A stretch of 64,000 nucleotides of DNA from an uncultured Prevotellaceae bacterium (GCA_900318685.1 ONLL01000010.1:1-64000), one strand, 5' to 3'. Shown: positions 44,054 through 53,357, counted from the stretch's first letter. The notes: generated from the letters alone by a model not told the origin. Program-made: numbers and translations.

Positions 44054-45154
44054 CTACACGTTGAACCGGAAGTGCATGATGTCGCCGTCCTGGACGATGT
44101 AGTCCTTGCCCTCGACGCCCATCTTGCCGGCCTCGCGCACGGCGGCTTCCGAGCCGTAGTGGATGTAGTCGTCGTACTTGATGACCTCGGCCCGTATGAA
44201 ACCCTTCTCGAAGTCGGTGTGGATGACGCCGGCGCACTGCGGAGCCTTCCAGCCGCGCTTGTAGGTCCAGGCTTTCACCTCCATCGGTCCGGCTGTGATG
44301 AAGGTCTCGAGGTTGAGCAGGGCGTAGGCCTTCTTGATGAGGCGGTTGACGCCGCTCTCCTCCAGGCCGAGCTCCTCGAGGAAGAGCTGCTTGTCGTCGT
44401 ACGACTCCAGCTCGGCGATGTCCTCCTCGGTCTTGGCAGCGATGACCATCATCTCGGCTCCCTCTTCCTGTGCGAGCTCCCCTACCTTGCGTGTCCACTG
44501 GTTGCCGTCGCGGGCGTCCTGCTCGGCGACGTTGCACACGTAGAGCACGGGCTTTGAGGTGAGCAGGAAGAGCTGGCGGGCGCAGTCCTGCTCGTCCTTC
44601 GTTTCAAACTCCACCACGCGGGCGTTCTTCCCTTGGTCGAGCACTTCCTTGTATGCCTTCAGTACGGCAAGCTCCACCTTGGCATCCTTGTTGCCGGCAG
44701 CGGCAGCCTTCTCGGTCTTGGCCAGTCGGCTTTCGATGGTCTCGAGGTCCTTGAGCTGCAGCTCGGTGTCGATGATCTCCTTGTCGCGGATGGGGTCGAT
44801 GGTGCCGTCGACGTGGGTGATGTTGTCGTCGTCGAAGCAGCGGAGCACGTGGATGATGGCGTCGGTCTCGCGGATGTTGCCCAGGAACTTATTGCCCAGG
44901 CCCTCGCCCTTCGAGGCCCCCTTCACCAGGCCGGCTATGTCTACTATCTCGCACGTGGCGGGTACGATGCGCCCGGGGTGGACGAGCTCGGCCAGGCGTG
45001 TGAGCCGCTCGTCGGGGACGGTGATCACGCCCACGTTGGGCTCAATGGTGCAAAACGGAAAGTTGGCTGCCTGCGCCTTGGCGCTCGACAGACAGTTGAA
45101 CAGTGTTGACTTGCCTACGTTGGGCAGTCCTACAATACCACATTTCAATGACAT
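44054..45154 (-). CDS. ychF: YchF/Ola1-type P-loop ATPase
   Basis: A 366-residue Obg-related protein that prefers ATP and associates with ribosomes. The G1 loop GLPNVGKSTLFN is at residues 8-19. FPFCTIEPNVGVI and DIAGLVKGASKGEGLGNKFL mark G2/G3. The specificity motif is NVAEQD rather than NKxD, as in YchF. A helical coiled-coil insert (about 130-200) and a C-terminal TGS domain (RAEVIKYDDYIHYGSEAAVREAGKMGVEGKDY) follow. Two tandem promoters lie upstream. Confidence 0.96.
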   Translation of the reverse strand: MSLKCGIVGLPNVGKSTLFNCLSSAKAQAANFPFCTIEPNVGVITVPDERLTRLAELVHPGRIVPATCEIVDIAGLVKGASKGEGLGNKFLGNIRETDAIIHVLRCFDDDNITHVDGTIDPIRDKEIIDTELQLKDLETIESRLAKTEKAAAAGNKDAKVELAVLKAYKEVLDQGKNARVVEFETKDEQDCARQLFLLTSKPVLYVCNVAEQDARDGNQWTRKVGELAQEEGAEMMVIAAKTEEDIAELESYDDKQLFLEELGLEESGVNRLIKKAYALLNLETFITAGPMEVKAWTYKRGWKAPQCAGVIHTDFEKGFIRAEVIKYDDYIHYGSEAAVREAGKMGVEGKDYIVQDGDIMHFRFNV

Positions 45155-45194
45155 CTTGTTTATTTACGATTTACGGATTTACGATTATCGAGTG

Positions 45195-45226
45195 CAAAGG
45201 TACGAATAAGCGAGCGAAAATGCAAA
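45195..45226 (-). promoter_or_regulatory. ychF promoter, proximal copy
   Basis: Minus strand: TTTG (45226-45223), 20 nt, TACCTTTG (45202-45195). The spacer contains CTTATTCG, shared with several other promoters in the window. Confidence 0.75.
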
Positions 45227-45269
45227 TGTTTTTGCAATTTTCCGAGCGGGAGTGCCTTCGAGCATAGCT

Positions 45270-45300
45270 CAAAGGTACGAATTAGCGAGTGAAAAGCAAA
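45270..45300 (-). promoter_or_regulatory. ychF promoter, distal copy
   Basis: Minus strand: TTTG (45300-45297), 19 nt, TACCTTTG (45277-45270). It lies 75 bp from the proximal copy and is similar to it across about 35 bp, so the promoter seems duplicated. Confidence 0.7.
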
Positions 45301-45302
45301 AG

Positions 45303-46349
45303 CTAGTTCTTTTTCCTGTTGATGCGCAAGCGATAGTTCCTGATGGTGCTGTCCTTGACGAAGAGGATGCGGCATATGTCCTTGTCGGAGAATCCCATTT
45401 CAGAAAGAATCAGGAAGGTGGTATGGCGCAAAGTCAGCGATGAGTAGGCAGTTGTCAGTTTGTGATACTCATGTGGGAAGGTGTAAGTATAGTAGTCGAT
45501 GAAGCATTGCTCATCGTCTACGGAGATATTTTTCATTGTGCTACCAGCCTTAACAAGGTCGTAGTATTGTTTGCCCTTGCCTATTCGCAGCATGTTGGCT
45601 TCTTGCAGTTGTGCTAACTGCTGCTTCAGTTTGTCGATTTTGCTATTGTTACTGCTTGATTGTGATTCCAGATATGCGATGCGCTCCCTGAGCCGTTCTT
45701 CTTCCTTGAGGTGGTTGTGAGCATCTTTCTCTTTTTTCTGATAGAAAGCTACACAGAGAGTGGCAACTGTGACGAGCAATAGTAGCGGCCAGTATAATTG
45801 ATGGTGAAGGAGCTGATATTCTGTCGAAAGTGCCATTGGTGAAAGGAACAGTGGATTCACGTTTGTTTTGAAACATGTTAGTTGCTGTTTCAATGCCGAG
45901 ATGATGCTGTCGTCACTTGCGTCAGCTAGAGAGATGGATTGCAGGAACCTTAACTTTTGGGAAAACAGTGAATCTGGCTTATAATTGGAATAGCTTTGCT
46001 GTTGATGAGCCAGCATACAGTGGTCGACAAAATAGAGGAAAAACCTTTGGGCTTCGTCAAGGTTTCTGTCTTCTAGTTGCCCCATTGTCTTGTAATAATA
46101 GGCATTAGCGATGCAGTTGTGATTGTGGATTTTGAAGAATCCTCTTTCTTTGAATACAGCCTCAGGGATGTCTTTCAGCATGCTGATGGCTTTCGTGCTG
46201 TCCTCCATCAGCAGCCTTTCCACCTTGAGTAGTCGGAACGATCCCTGAGAGGTGTTCGGCTCAACAGCCCATCTATCCTCATCCTTCGCCGAAGTAGGAA
46301 GGCTGAGGAGGATTATCATCATCAGGGCGATTACTGTTCTTATTCTCAT
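45303..46349 (-). CDS. membrane-anchored HTH regulator
   Basis: About 348 residues from MRIRTVIALMMIILLSL. An ATG 12 nt upstream overlaps the -7 box. Signal peptide (about 1-20), a periplasmic helical part (25-180), a membrane segment (about 187-207), a coiled coil (about 210-255: KEEERLRERIAYLESQ, KIDKLKQQLAQLQEAN), and a C-terminal LuxR-like helix-turn-helix (LRHTTFLILSEMGFSDKDICRILFVKDSTIRNYRLRI). The layout matches the DUF6377-type regulator at the right edge of the window but is shorter at the N terminus. Such proteins probably sense periplasmic signals and control transcription. The target is unknown. Confidence 0.78.
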   Translation of the reverse strand: MRIRTVIALMMIILLSLPTSAKDEDRWAVEPNTSQGSFRLLKVERLLMEDSTKAISMLKDIPEAVFKERGFFKIHNHNCIANAYYYKTMGQLEDRNLDEAQRFFLYFVDHCMLAHQQQSYSNYKPDSLFSQKLRFLQSISLADASDDSIISALKQQLTCFKTNVNPLFLSPMALSTEYQLLHHQLYWPLLLLVTVATLCVAFYQKKEKDAHNHLKEEERLRERIAYLESQSSSNNSKIDKLKQQLAQLQEANMLRIGKGKQYYDLVKAGSTMKNISVDDEQCFIDYYTYTFPHEYHKLTTAYSSLTLRHTTFLILSEMGFSDKDICRILFVKDSTIRNYRLRINRKKN

Positions 46350-46358
46350 AAGCGACTG

Positions 46359-46390
46359 CAAAGATACAAACTATTATTCAATTTTGCAAA
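46359..46390 (-). promoter_or_regulatory. promoter for the membrane HTH regulator
   Basis: Minus strand: TTTG (46390-46387), 20 nt, TATCTTTG (46366-46359). The ATG at 46349 would be about 5 nt from the transcript start. Confidence 0.7.
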
Positions 46391-46407
46391 TATAAATGCT
46401 TGATAAC

Positions 46408-46446
46408 AAAAAAGCCAAGGAAAGAACTTTCCTTTCCTATGGCTTT
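46408..46446 (-). terminator. terminator for the small membrane protein gene
   Basis: AAAGCCA + AGGAAAG (46411-46424) pairs with CTTTCCT + TGGCTTT (46432-46446, one bulged A). On the minus strand a run of T follows directly. Confidence 0.8.
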
Positions 46447-46485
46447 CCGAGAGAGAGAAATTAAAAACACTTTTATCTTGAGGAT

Positions 46486-46902
46486 TTATGGCTTTACATG
46501 AAAGAGGTTGATCCAATCGTCGTGTACGACAGTATTCAGCAGCACCATGATGATGACTGAGAGGATGAGCACCACTGGCCGCCGCTCACGGAAATAGACA
46601 GTTGCAAGGATAATACTGCAAATGACTGCAATGGGTATAAACAATGAAAACAGCGTAGCACGGAATTCAGTGATTCTGATTGGAAGCTCAAGCAGGATGC
46701 GTCCAAGAATTACCGCAGCAACGATAGGCAGGCCGAAAGTTTCTGGCTTTGCATATTTCTGCAGCAGTAAAAATGTAAGGACAAAGAAGCAGATAGATTC
46801 TGCCCATGCTACTGCATACAAGGTATAGCCCGCTGTCCAGAACGTCAGCAGAAACGTCAGCATAGAAAGCAGGAATGCGATGAGAAAACTTGATTTTTTC
46901 AT
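46486..46902 (-). CDS. small polytopic membrane protein
   Basis: A 138-residue protein with four hydrophobic segments (about 5-27, 30-48, 60-75 and 82-126, the last probably two helices). No motif I recognise. Own promoter and terminator. Confidence 0.7.
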   Translation of the reverse strand: MKKSSFLIAFLLSMLTFLLTFWTAGYTLYAVAWAESICFFVLTFLLLQKYAKPETFGLPIVAAVILGRILLELPIRITEFRATLFSLFIPIAVICSIILATVYFRERRPVVLILSVIIMVLLNTVVHDDWINLFHVKP

Positions 46903-46936
46903 AAGGACAATAAATATTTAGTTAGATTTTTGCTGG

Positions 46937-46968
46937 CAAAGTTAGGATGAAATTTACAAACATCCAAA
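46937..46968 (-). promoter_or_regulatory. promoter for the small membrane protein
   Basis: Minus strand: TTTG (46968-46965), 20 nt, TAACTTTG (46944-46937). Confidence 0.65.
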
Positions 46969-47108
46969 TATATTTTAAAGTTTTTTCGGGATGCGTCGCA
47001 GTGAGGATGATATATATATTGTGCTGAGCAATAATAAGTTATTCTCCTTTTTAGGCCTTGAGACGAATGCAAAGTGCGACACATTCAGCTATCCTGTTGC
47101 TTAAAAGT

Positions 47109-47157
47109 GTTTTGCAGACTCAACAGAAATGAGAATAATCTGTTCAGTCTGCAAAAC
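47109..47157. terminator. long inverted repeat after the C10 protease gene
   Basis: A 19-nt left arm (47109-47127) and right arm (47139-47157) pair with a single C-C mismatch around an 11-nt loop. It starts 12 nt past the stop of the protease gene. The T run on the minus strand is short (CACTTTTAAG), so it may terminate or protect the mRNA 3' end. Confidence 0.6.
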
Positions 47158-47168
47158 AGATGGTTTGG

Positions 47169-48158
47169 CTATCTTACAACAATTTTTCTGCCATCCTTGA
47201 TATAAATACCTGGGGCCTGTGGGAGCTGGACGGGGCGTCCGTCGAGGGTGTATATGGTGGAGGGCGGAGGGTTGAGGGTGGAGGGAGGAGGGAGAATGGC
47301 GTCGTCAGTGTGCGGGGGTGCCTGAATGCCGATGGTCATGTCCTGATAGAAGTTGAACTTGTAGCCGTCGGGGTTCAGCTTGCCGATGTCGTAGTAGCCG
47401 TCCTGCTGGCCGTTCCATCCCCAGTTGACGTGCACATAGCCGTCGTCACGATAGCCGTCGATGATGAAGGAGTGGGCATAAGCACCATGCGTGAGGCTCA
47501 CATCGATGGCTTCGTAGAAGATGGGCCGCCCTTCGGAGAGCTCACGGTAGACCATCTCCATCCATTCGCGCTCAGTATAAAGGTAGCGTAGCTTCGTCTC
47601 TATCAGGCTGTTGTCGTATCGGAAGTTGTCGCCCAGTGCCTTGGCAGTGGCAAAGTTAGTGGTGGCTGAGGCTGACTGTCCGAAGATCATCTGACTGGCT
47701 ACGGCGCAGTGGTAGAGCAGTTCGGCCACTGCCCTACCCTCTTGTTCTGTATAGTCGGCAGAGGAATAGTCGTCGAGCATCGCGTCCCAGTCGTAGGTGG
47801 TCTGGCTGAAGTCGACAGCGAACACATGGCTGTTGCTGCCTGTGAGCGGATAATTGACGCTGGCAGTGCCCTCTCCCTGCAGGGGCCAGCGGTGGTAGCG
47901 CATGATCTGGCCGATGGCTACTGCCACGCATCCCACACGGCAATGGTCCTCATCTGGCAGGTATCCTCCCCAGGGCGTGGGATCAGTCAGCGGACACATA
48001 TAATTATAAGGTGCACGCTGGCCCCAGACCGAGGTGATGAGGGGCCCTGCCTGTGAGGGAAAGCCCATGCTTGCGGGAGGAATGGTGGCCAGTGATGTCA
48101 TGCTCCAGCCCAACGCCATCAAGCCTATAAAGGATCGAAATAGTCTATGTCGGTTCAT
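47169..48158 (-). CDS. peptidase C10 (streptopain-like) cysteine protease
   Basis: About 329 residues from MNRHRLFRSFIGLMALGW. The ATG 21 nt upstream would overlap the sialidase gene. Signal peptide about 1-24. Counted from the upstream ATG, the catalytic Cys84 lies in RVGCVAVAIGQIMRYHRWP and His236 in AHSFIIDGY, followed by VNWGWNG, the C10 pattern. PLITSVWGQRAPYN precedes the cysteine as in mature streptopain. There is no long propeptide or inhibitor domain, unlike SpeB. The C terminus (IYTLDGRPV, GIYIKDGRKIVVR) resembles a secretion tail, and a simple-repeat stretch (PPPSTLNPPPST) precedes it. It is translated right after the sialidase gene. Confidence 0.87.
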   Translation of the reverse strand: MNRHRLFRSFIGLMALGWSMTSLATIPPASMGFPSQAGPLITSVWGQRAPYNYMCPLTDPTPWGGYLPDEDHCRVGCVAVAIGQIMRYHRWPLQGEGTASVNYPLTGSNSHVFAVDFSQTTYDWDAMLDDYSSADYTEQEGRAVAELLYHCAVASQMIFGQSASATTNFATAKALGDNFRYDNSLIETKLRYLYTEREWMEMVYRELSEGRPIFYEAIDVSLTHGAYAHSFIIDGYRDDGYVHVNWGWNGQQDGYYDIGKLNPDGYKFNFYQDMTIGIQAPPHTDDAILPPPSTLNPPPSTIYTLDGRPVQLPQAPGIYIKDGRKIVVR

Positions 48159-48165
48159 CCTGTAA

Positions 48166-49779
48166 TTACTTTTGTGCATTGTTGGCGAATTGGCTGATCT
48201 GCTCTTTGGTGATGGTGACGAATGTCAGCGCATAGCCGTTGCCGGCGCTGTACGACTCGTCCTCATAGAGGATGGCCAGGCCGCCGTCGTTGAGCCGAAT
48301 CATCGTGGAGTAGGCGGCTCCTCCTGGCTGAATGTTCATGATGTCGGCCCACGTCTTCCCCTCGTCAGTGCTCATAGCCAGCGTAAGGTTTTCTCTGGCC
48401 GATGACTTGACGTAGGTGTGGAGCAGGAGATCGTTGTCGCCCTGTGTCTTGCGGCTGTAGTAGAGGATGTCGGCATTGCAGGCATTGCCGCTGATCTGAC
48501 TGCTTCGCCAGGGGCTGCCCCATTTGCTGGCATCGGCATGCCCACGGTTGAAGCCTCTGTTGCCCGTATGCCGCACCGACAGCAGAAGACTGCCGTCGTT
48601 GAGCTGTTCAAGCTTCGACTCGTCGCCACCTGCATAGGCGTTGGCTGGTCCCATTGTCCAGTGCTCGCCTTCGTCGGTAGAGCTGATGATGTAGCATTGG
48701 GGCGATGTCTTGTTGTCGTAAGTGAGGCAGTTGTTGGTGAACATGACGGTGCCGTCGAAGGTGGTGAGTCCCTTGCCAGAAGAGATGAAGTTGCCATAGA
48801 ACCCCAGCTCGTTGGTCTTGTTGTTGACGGCATCGGTGAAGTTCGTGTCATAGAGCTGACGTGGTGCTGTCCAGGTGACGCCGCCATCGTCGCTGGTGCA
48901 GACGACTGCATGGCGCATGCCGTTCCAGTACACCACCGAGCCGGCAGCCATCATGCAGACGAGGCGTCCGCCCCGCGTGCGGGCGAGTGCGGGGTCGCCA
49001 TAGCCGTAGCCGGCGGTCGTCTGGCCGTCGCCCGTGGCGATGATGTTCTGTGCTGACCACGACCGTCCTCCGTCTGAGCTGCGTCGAATGCTCACGTCAA
49101 TCTTATGGTTGCCCAGGTCGGCATTGCTGTCGTAGCGCCGGTCGCAGGCCACGACGATGTTGCCCTCCTTGTCGAGTATCATTGCCGGAATGCGATAGAA
49201 GCGGCAGTTGTCGGAAGTGGGCACATAGGCGATACTCTTCACGTTGAAGATTCTGGCCTCGCCCTTGGGGTCGCCGCTGTCGGCAGGTATCTCGATGGTC
49301 CGCTGCGTGCCGTTGTAAGTATAGCTGATGGTGGTGAGAGCGGCGTCGACCATCGCTGCCAGCTGTGCATCGCCTTTGATGGCGGCAGTGAGATAGAGGT
49401 AGTTAGAGCCTTTCTTCAGCGTATAGCCCCCCTGCAGGCCGATGGTCAGGCTGCTGCCTTCGGGCTTGACCTGTGCCAGTAATCGGGGTGCGGCGTCGGC
49501 ATAGAACTCTGGGTTGTCCGACTGATAGATGCCCAGCCAGTTGATGTTCTTGCAGGTGTTGCCCTTCAGCGTGATGCCTAGTTGGTAGATGGTGGATGGA
49601 GGATTGTGAAGGGTGAAGGGTATGCTGATGCGCAGTAGCAGGGCTTTGTCCTCATTGCGTCCTACGGTGTGATAGCCCTGCTTTACTGATATGTCTGCTG
49701 CCTTTAGCAGTGCGTCGGAGGCCTGAGTGGCCATAATCCAAGCTAGGAAGGCGGTAACAAGGAGCATCGTTCGTTTCAT
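48166..49779 (-). CDS. exo-alpha-sialidase, GH33
   Basis: About 537 residues starting at MKRTMLLVTAFLAWIM; upstream in-frame sequence is not signal-like. Sialidase N-terminal domain (about 25-190), then a propeller with the arginine-triad motif FYRIPAMI and four Asp-boxes (SSDGGRSW, TSDDGGVTW, STDEGEHW, STDEGKTW). DRRYDSNADLGNHKIDVSIR and SKLEQLNDGSLLLSVR are also typical. It releases terminal sialic acids from mucin and other glycoproteins. A simple-repeat-derived stretch (TLHNPPSTIYQLG) lies in the N domain. It forms a two-gene operon with the C10 protease 7 nt downstream. Confidence 0.93.
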   Translation of the reverse strand: MKRTMLLVTAFLAWIMATQASDALLKAADISVKQGYHTVGRNEDKALLLRISIPFTLHNPPSTIYQLGITLKGNTCKNINWLGIYQSDNPEFYADAAPRLLAQVKPEGSSLTIGLQGGYTLKKGSNYLYLTAAIKGDAQLAAMVDAALTTISYTYNGTQRTIEIPADSGDPKGEARIFNVKSIAYVPTSDNCRFYRIPAMILDKEGNIVVACDRRYDSNADLGNHKIDVSIRRSSDGGRSWSAQNIIATGDGQTTAGYGYGDPALARTRGGRLVCMMAAGSVVYWNGMRHAVVCTSDDGGVTWTAPRQLYDTNFTDAVNNKTNELGFYGNFISSGKGLTTFDGTVMFTNNCLTYDNKTSPQCYIISSTDEGEHWTMGPANAYAGGDESKLEQLNDGSLLLSVRHTGNRGFNRGHADASKWGSPWRSSQISGNACNADILYYSRKTQGDNDLLLHTYVKSSARENLTLAMSTDEGKTWADIMNIQPGGAAYSTMIRLNDGGLAILYEDESYSAGNGYALTFVTITKEQISQFANNAQK

Positions 49780-49814
49780 AGGAGAAGCAGCTTTTTCGGT
49801 TTTTAATTGCTCGG

Positions 49815-49845
49815 CAAAGATACGAATAATAATCTGAACAGCCAA
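49815..49845 (-). promoter_or_regulatory. promoter for the sialidase-protease pair
   Basis: Minus strand: TTG (49845-49843), 20 nt, TATCTTTG (49822-49815), with TTATTCG before the -7 box. Confidence 0.65.
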
Positions 49846-50064
49846 GCGAAAGCTGGGAAAAATAGCAATTCTCCTTCATTCAGGGTGCTGCCTAGGCCTT
49901 CATTTAGTCGAAGATTGTCATTTTTACACTTTGATATTCCGTCCACTCTTTTTGAGGTGACATTATTATATAAACATACTGAGACGCAGAGAGATAAGTT
50001 GCTGACGGAATTGTAATCTTCCACTTTTTCAGCCTATAGTCTCGCCACGCATGCTTTTTTTGCT

Positions 50065-50072
50065 TAACTTTG
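50065..50072 (+). promoter_or_regulatory. -7 box for the SusC-led locus
   Basis: TAACTTTG about 64 nt before the susC start. No -33 box at the usual distance, which may mean an activator is needed. Confidence 0.6.
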
Positions 50073-50135
50073 CACCGCAGAAACCCCGTGAAAGCAGATT
50101 TCTATTTCAATCATTAATAATTAACTAACAAAGGT

Positions 50136-53100
50136 ATGAAAAAAAGCAGGTATCTATTGTTGCTGTTGGCACTCGCGGTGTCAATGGCTACTCATGCCCA
50201 AGGAATCTTGGGAACTGTGACTGACGACCAGGGAGAACCCATCATCGGGGCCTCGGTCGTAGAGAAAGGCAATCCTCAGAACGGCACCATCACCAACGTC
50301 GATGGCCAGTTCACGTTGAGAGTCAACGTGGGGACTCCTGTCATCGTTTCTTATATCGGCTACCTCCAGCAGGAAATGAAGGCCCACAACGGCATGGTGG
50401 TGCGCCTGCAGGAAGACGCCCAGACGCTGAACGACGTGGTGGTCATCGGCTACGGCGTGCAGAAGAAGAGTGTGGTCACCGCCTCTATCGCGAAGGTGAG
50501 CGCTGAAGACCTGGAAGGCAAGACACGCCTAAGGGCTGAGGATGCCCTGAAGGGCATGGCCGCTGGTGTGAGTGTCACGTCGGCCTCTGGTCAGCCAGGC
50601 TCAAAGTCGCTCATCCGCATTCGTGGTATCGGCACCATCAACGACTCCGAGCCTCTCTACATCATCGACGGCATGCCCACTAACCAGGACGGTATGGAGA
50701 GTGTGAATCCTGAGGACATCGAGTCGATCGAAGTGCTGAAGGATGCTGCCTCAGGTGCTATCTATGGTGCCCGTGCTGCCAATGGTGTAATCCTCGTCAC
50801 CACGAAGAAGGGTAAGATTGGCAAGGCACAGATCAACTACAACTTCTCCACCGGCTGGCAGTCGGCATGGAAGAGGCGCGATGTCACTGGTGCCACCGAC
50901 TATGCCATCCTGCAGAATGAGCGCAAGGTGGAGAACGGCATGGCTCCCGCGTTTATGGATCCCTACAACATCGTCGATGCCAACGGTGACAAGGTCATGG
51001 GCTTTGGCACTGACTGGCAGGATCTGCTCTTCAACGACAATGCCCCCATCACCCAGCACGATGTCAGTATCAGCGGAGCATCGGAGCAGGGCAACTACTA
51101 CCTCTCGCTGGGCTATTTCTCTCAGGAGGGTATCGTGGGCGGTAACTTCGGCCAGTCGAACTACGATCGTCTGACCATCCGCTCGAACAACAACTACACC
51201 CTGCTAGATCTCTCTAAGGAGCGCGACTTCCTGAACAAGCTCGACCTAGGTGCCAACATTTCTTATATGCGTGTGCACAATACGGGCATCGACGCTAACT
51301 CTACCTGGGGCTCACCCCTCGGCTCGGCCCTCTATTTGGCTCCCACGCTGCCCGTCACCCTGCGCGGCGGCTACGATGAGAACGGCAATGCCAACATTGG
51401 TCAGCGCATGATTGACCAGTATCCGCAATACGACATGTACGTCGATGCAAACGGCAATCCCTATACCGTGCCCAACTTCATCGGTAGCTATCAGGAGCAG
51501 AACAACCCCATCGCCATGATGCAGCGTAACCCAAGCAAGAACTGGAGCCATAAGCTAATGCCCAAGTTCTCGCTCGACCTCCAGTTGTGGGACAATCTGA
51601 AGTATCATTTCACCTACAGCGCCGAGCTCTCCTTCTGGGGATATAATGCTGCCACGTTGGAGAAGTACTACCTCTCGGGCAACAACAATGCCGACCACAC
51701 TTCGGCCACGGCCTACAAGGGCAACAACTCTATCTGGCAGGTGGAGAACACGCTGACTTACGACAAGCAGATGGGCAAGCACAGCATCGGAGTGGTGATA
51801 GGACAGAGTGCCCTGAAGTCGAAGGGCGACGAGCTGGGCGGTTCTCACTGGTATCTGGTGAACCCCAACAAGCCTTCGCTGAACTACACCACTGGCGGCG
51901 ATCTCGAGCTGACCACCGATGCCGACGGCAAGGTGACGGGTGCCAAGAGCCTGGTCGGTGCTTGGGGCGGTCCCTATGTGGAGCATCGCCTGAGCTCACT
52001 CTTCGGACGTGTGAGCTACAACTACGACGAGCGCTACATGCTGCAGGCAACGGTGCGTCGTGACGGCAGCTCGCGTTTCGGCTCGAACAAGAAATATGGT
52101 ACCTTCCCCTCGGTATCAGTAGGTTGGAACATCATGAACGAGGAGTTCATGGAGTCGCAGCGCGACTGGCTGTCGAACCTGAAGCTGCGCGCCAGCTGGG
52201 GTAAGAACGGTATCGACAACATACCCGACTTCCGCTTCAGCACCCAGACCACCACAGGTGGCAACAACAACTATTACTTCGGTAAGCAGGCCGGTATGGT
52301 CTACGGTTCGAAGTCCGACCACCTGGCCAACGAAGACCTGCGTTGGGAGGAGAGCGAACAGACCGACCTCGGCCTCGACTTCGGTTTCTTCAACAATCAG
52401 CTGACCTTCAGTGTTGACTACTATGTGAAGAAGACCAACGGTATGATCATCCAGACTCCTATTCCCAGCTATGTGGGTGAGGAGAAGCCCTACGCCAACG
52501 TGGGCGATATGAAAAACTCCGGTTGGGAGTTTGAGCTGGGCTACAAGTGGCACATCAGCGATGCCAACTTCTCAGTGAAGGGTAATGCCAGCTACCTGAA
52601 GAACGAACTGAAGAATCTGGGTAACGACACCGGCTTCCTGAACTACGGCATCTCGCAGTTCAGCGATGGCGGCACACGTGCTGAGAACGGACAGCCCTTC
52701 CCCTTCTTCTATGGTTACAAGACCAACGGCATCTTCCAGAACGTGGCTGAGGTGAATGCCTATACCAATGCCAACGGCGCACTCATCCAGCCTGAGGCTC
52801 AGCCTGGCGACTTCCGCTTCGTCGATATGAATGGCGACGGACAGATCACTAGCGACGACCGTACCAACATCGGTAACGGCGTGCCCACATGGACCTTCGG
52901 TCTCACCTTCAACGCTGAATGGAAGGGCTTCGACCTGGGTCTCTTCTTCCAGGGTGTCAGCGGTGCCGATGTCTTCGACGCCACCTACCGTCAGGACATC
53001 GAGTCGGCCAACTATCCCACCTGGGTGCTGCAGCGCTGGACGGGCGAGGGAACCTCGAACACCGTGCCCACGTTGGGCAACTCGAAGAACTGGGTAATCA

Positions 53101-53357
53101 GCGACATGTATATCCAGGACGGCAGCTACCTGCGCCTGAAGAACCTCACGCTGGGCTACACGCTGCCCCGCATGCTGACTCAGAAGATTGGCATCAACCG
53201 CCTGCGCATCTACGGTCGTGCCGAGAACCTCATCACCTGGACCAAGTACTGGGGCTTCGATCCTGAAATCGGTTCGAGCGTCACCTCTATGGGCGTTGAC
53301 TACGGAGTCTATCCGCAGGCTCGCACCTGGACCATTGGCTGCAACATTTCACTATAA
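50136..53357 (+). CDS. susC: SusC/RagA-type TonB-linked outer-membrane transporter
   Basis: A 1073-residue protein. Signal peptide (1-22, ending HAQ), a carboxypeptidase-D regulatory-like domain (about 23-105: GTVTDDQGEPIIGASVVEKG), the TonB box and plug (about 107-230: VVIGYGVQKKSVVTASIAKV, then IDGMPTNQDGMESVNPEDIESIEVLKDAASGAIYGARAANGVILVTTKKG split over the SusC signature), and a 22-strand barrel to the C terminus. It imports oligosaccharides with the SusD lid. First gene of a five-gene plus-strand locus. Confidence 0.95.
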   Translation: MKKSRYLLLLLALAVSMATHAQGILGTVTDDQGEPIIGASVVEKGNPQNGTITNVDGQFTLRVNVGTPVIVSYIGYLQQEMKAHNGMVVRLQEDAQTLNDVVVIGYGVQKKSVVTASIAKVSAEDLEGKTRLRAEDALKGMAAGVSVTSASGQPGSKSLIRIRGIGTINDSEPLYIIDGMPTNQDGMESVNPEDIESIEVLKDAASGAIYGARAANGVILVTTKKGKIGKAQINYNFSTGWQSAWKRRDVTGATDYAILQNERKVENGMAPAFMDPYNIVDANGDKVMGFGTDWQDLLFNDNAPITQHDVSISGASEQGNYYLSLGYFSQEGIVGGNFGQSNYDRLTIRSNNNYTLLDLSKERDFLNKLDLGANISYMRVHNTGIDANSTWGSPLGSALYLAPTLPVTLRGGYDENGNANIGQRMIDQYPQYDMYVDANGNPYTVPNFIGSYQEQNNPIAMMQRNPSKNWSHKLMPKFSLDLQLWDNLKYHFTYSAELSFWGYNAATLEKYYLSGNNNADHTSATAYKGNNSIWQVENTLTYDKQMGKHSIGVVIGQSALKSKGDELGGSHWYLVNPNKPSLNYTTGGDLELTTDADGKVTGAKSLVGAWGGPYVEHRLSSLFGRVSYNYDERYMLQATVRRDGSSRFGSNKKYGTFPSVSVGWNIMNEEFMESQRDWLSNLKLRASWGKNGIDNIPDFRFSTQTTTGGNNNYYFGKQAGMVYGSKSDHLANEDLRWEESEQTDLGLDFGFFNNQLTFSVDYYVKKTNGMIIQTPIPSYVGEEKPYANVGDMKNSGWEFELGYKWHISDANFSVKGNASYLKNELKNLGNDTGFLNYGISQFSDGGTRAENGQPFPFFYGYKTNGIFQNVAEVNAYTNANGALIQPEAQPGDFRFVDMNGDGQITSDDRTNIGNGVPTWTFGLTFNAEWKGFDLGLFFQGVSGADVFDATYRQDIESANYPTWVLQRWTGEGTSNTVPTLGNSKNWVISDMYIQDGSYLRLKNLTLGYTLPRMLTQKIGINRLRIYGRAENLITWTKYWGFDPEIGSSVTSMGVDYGVYPQARTWTIGCNISL

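Noticed and set aside
44049-44537. Arg/Gly-rich 162-codon frame inside ychF
   Set aside because: Off-frame shadow of a GC-rich conserved gene.
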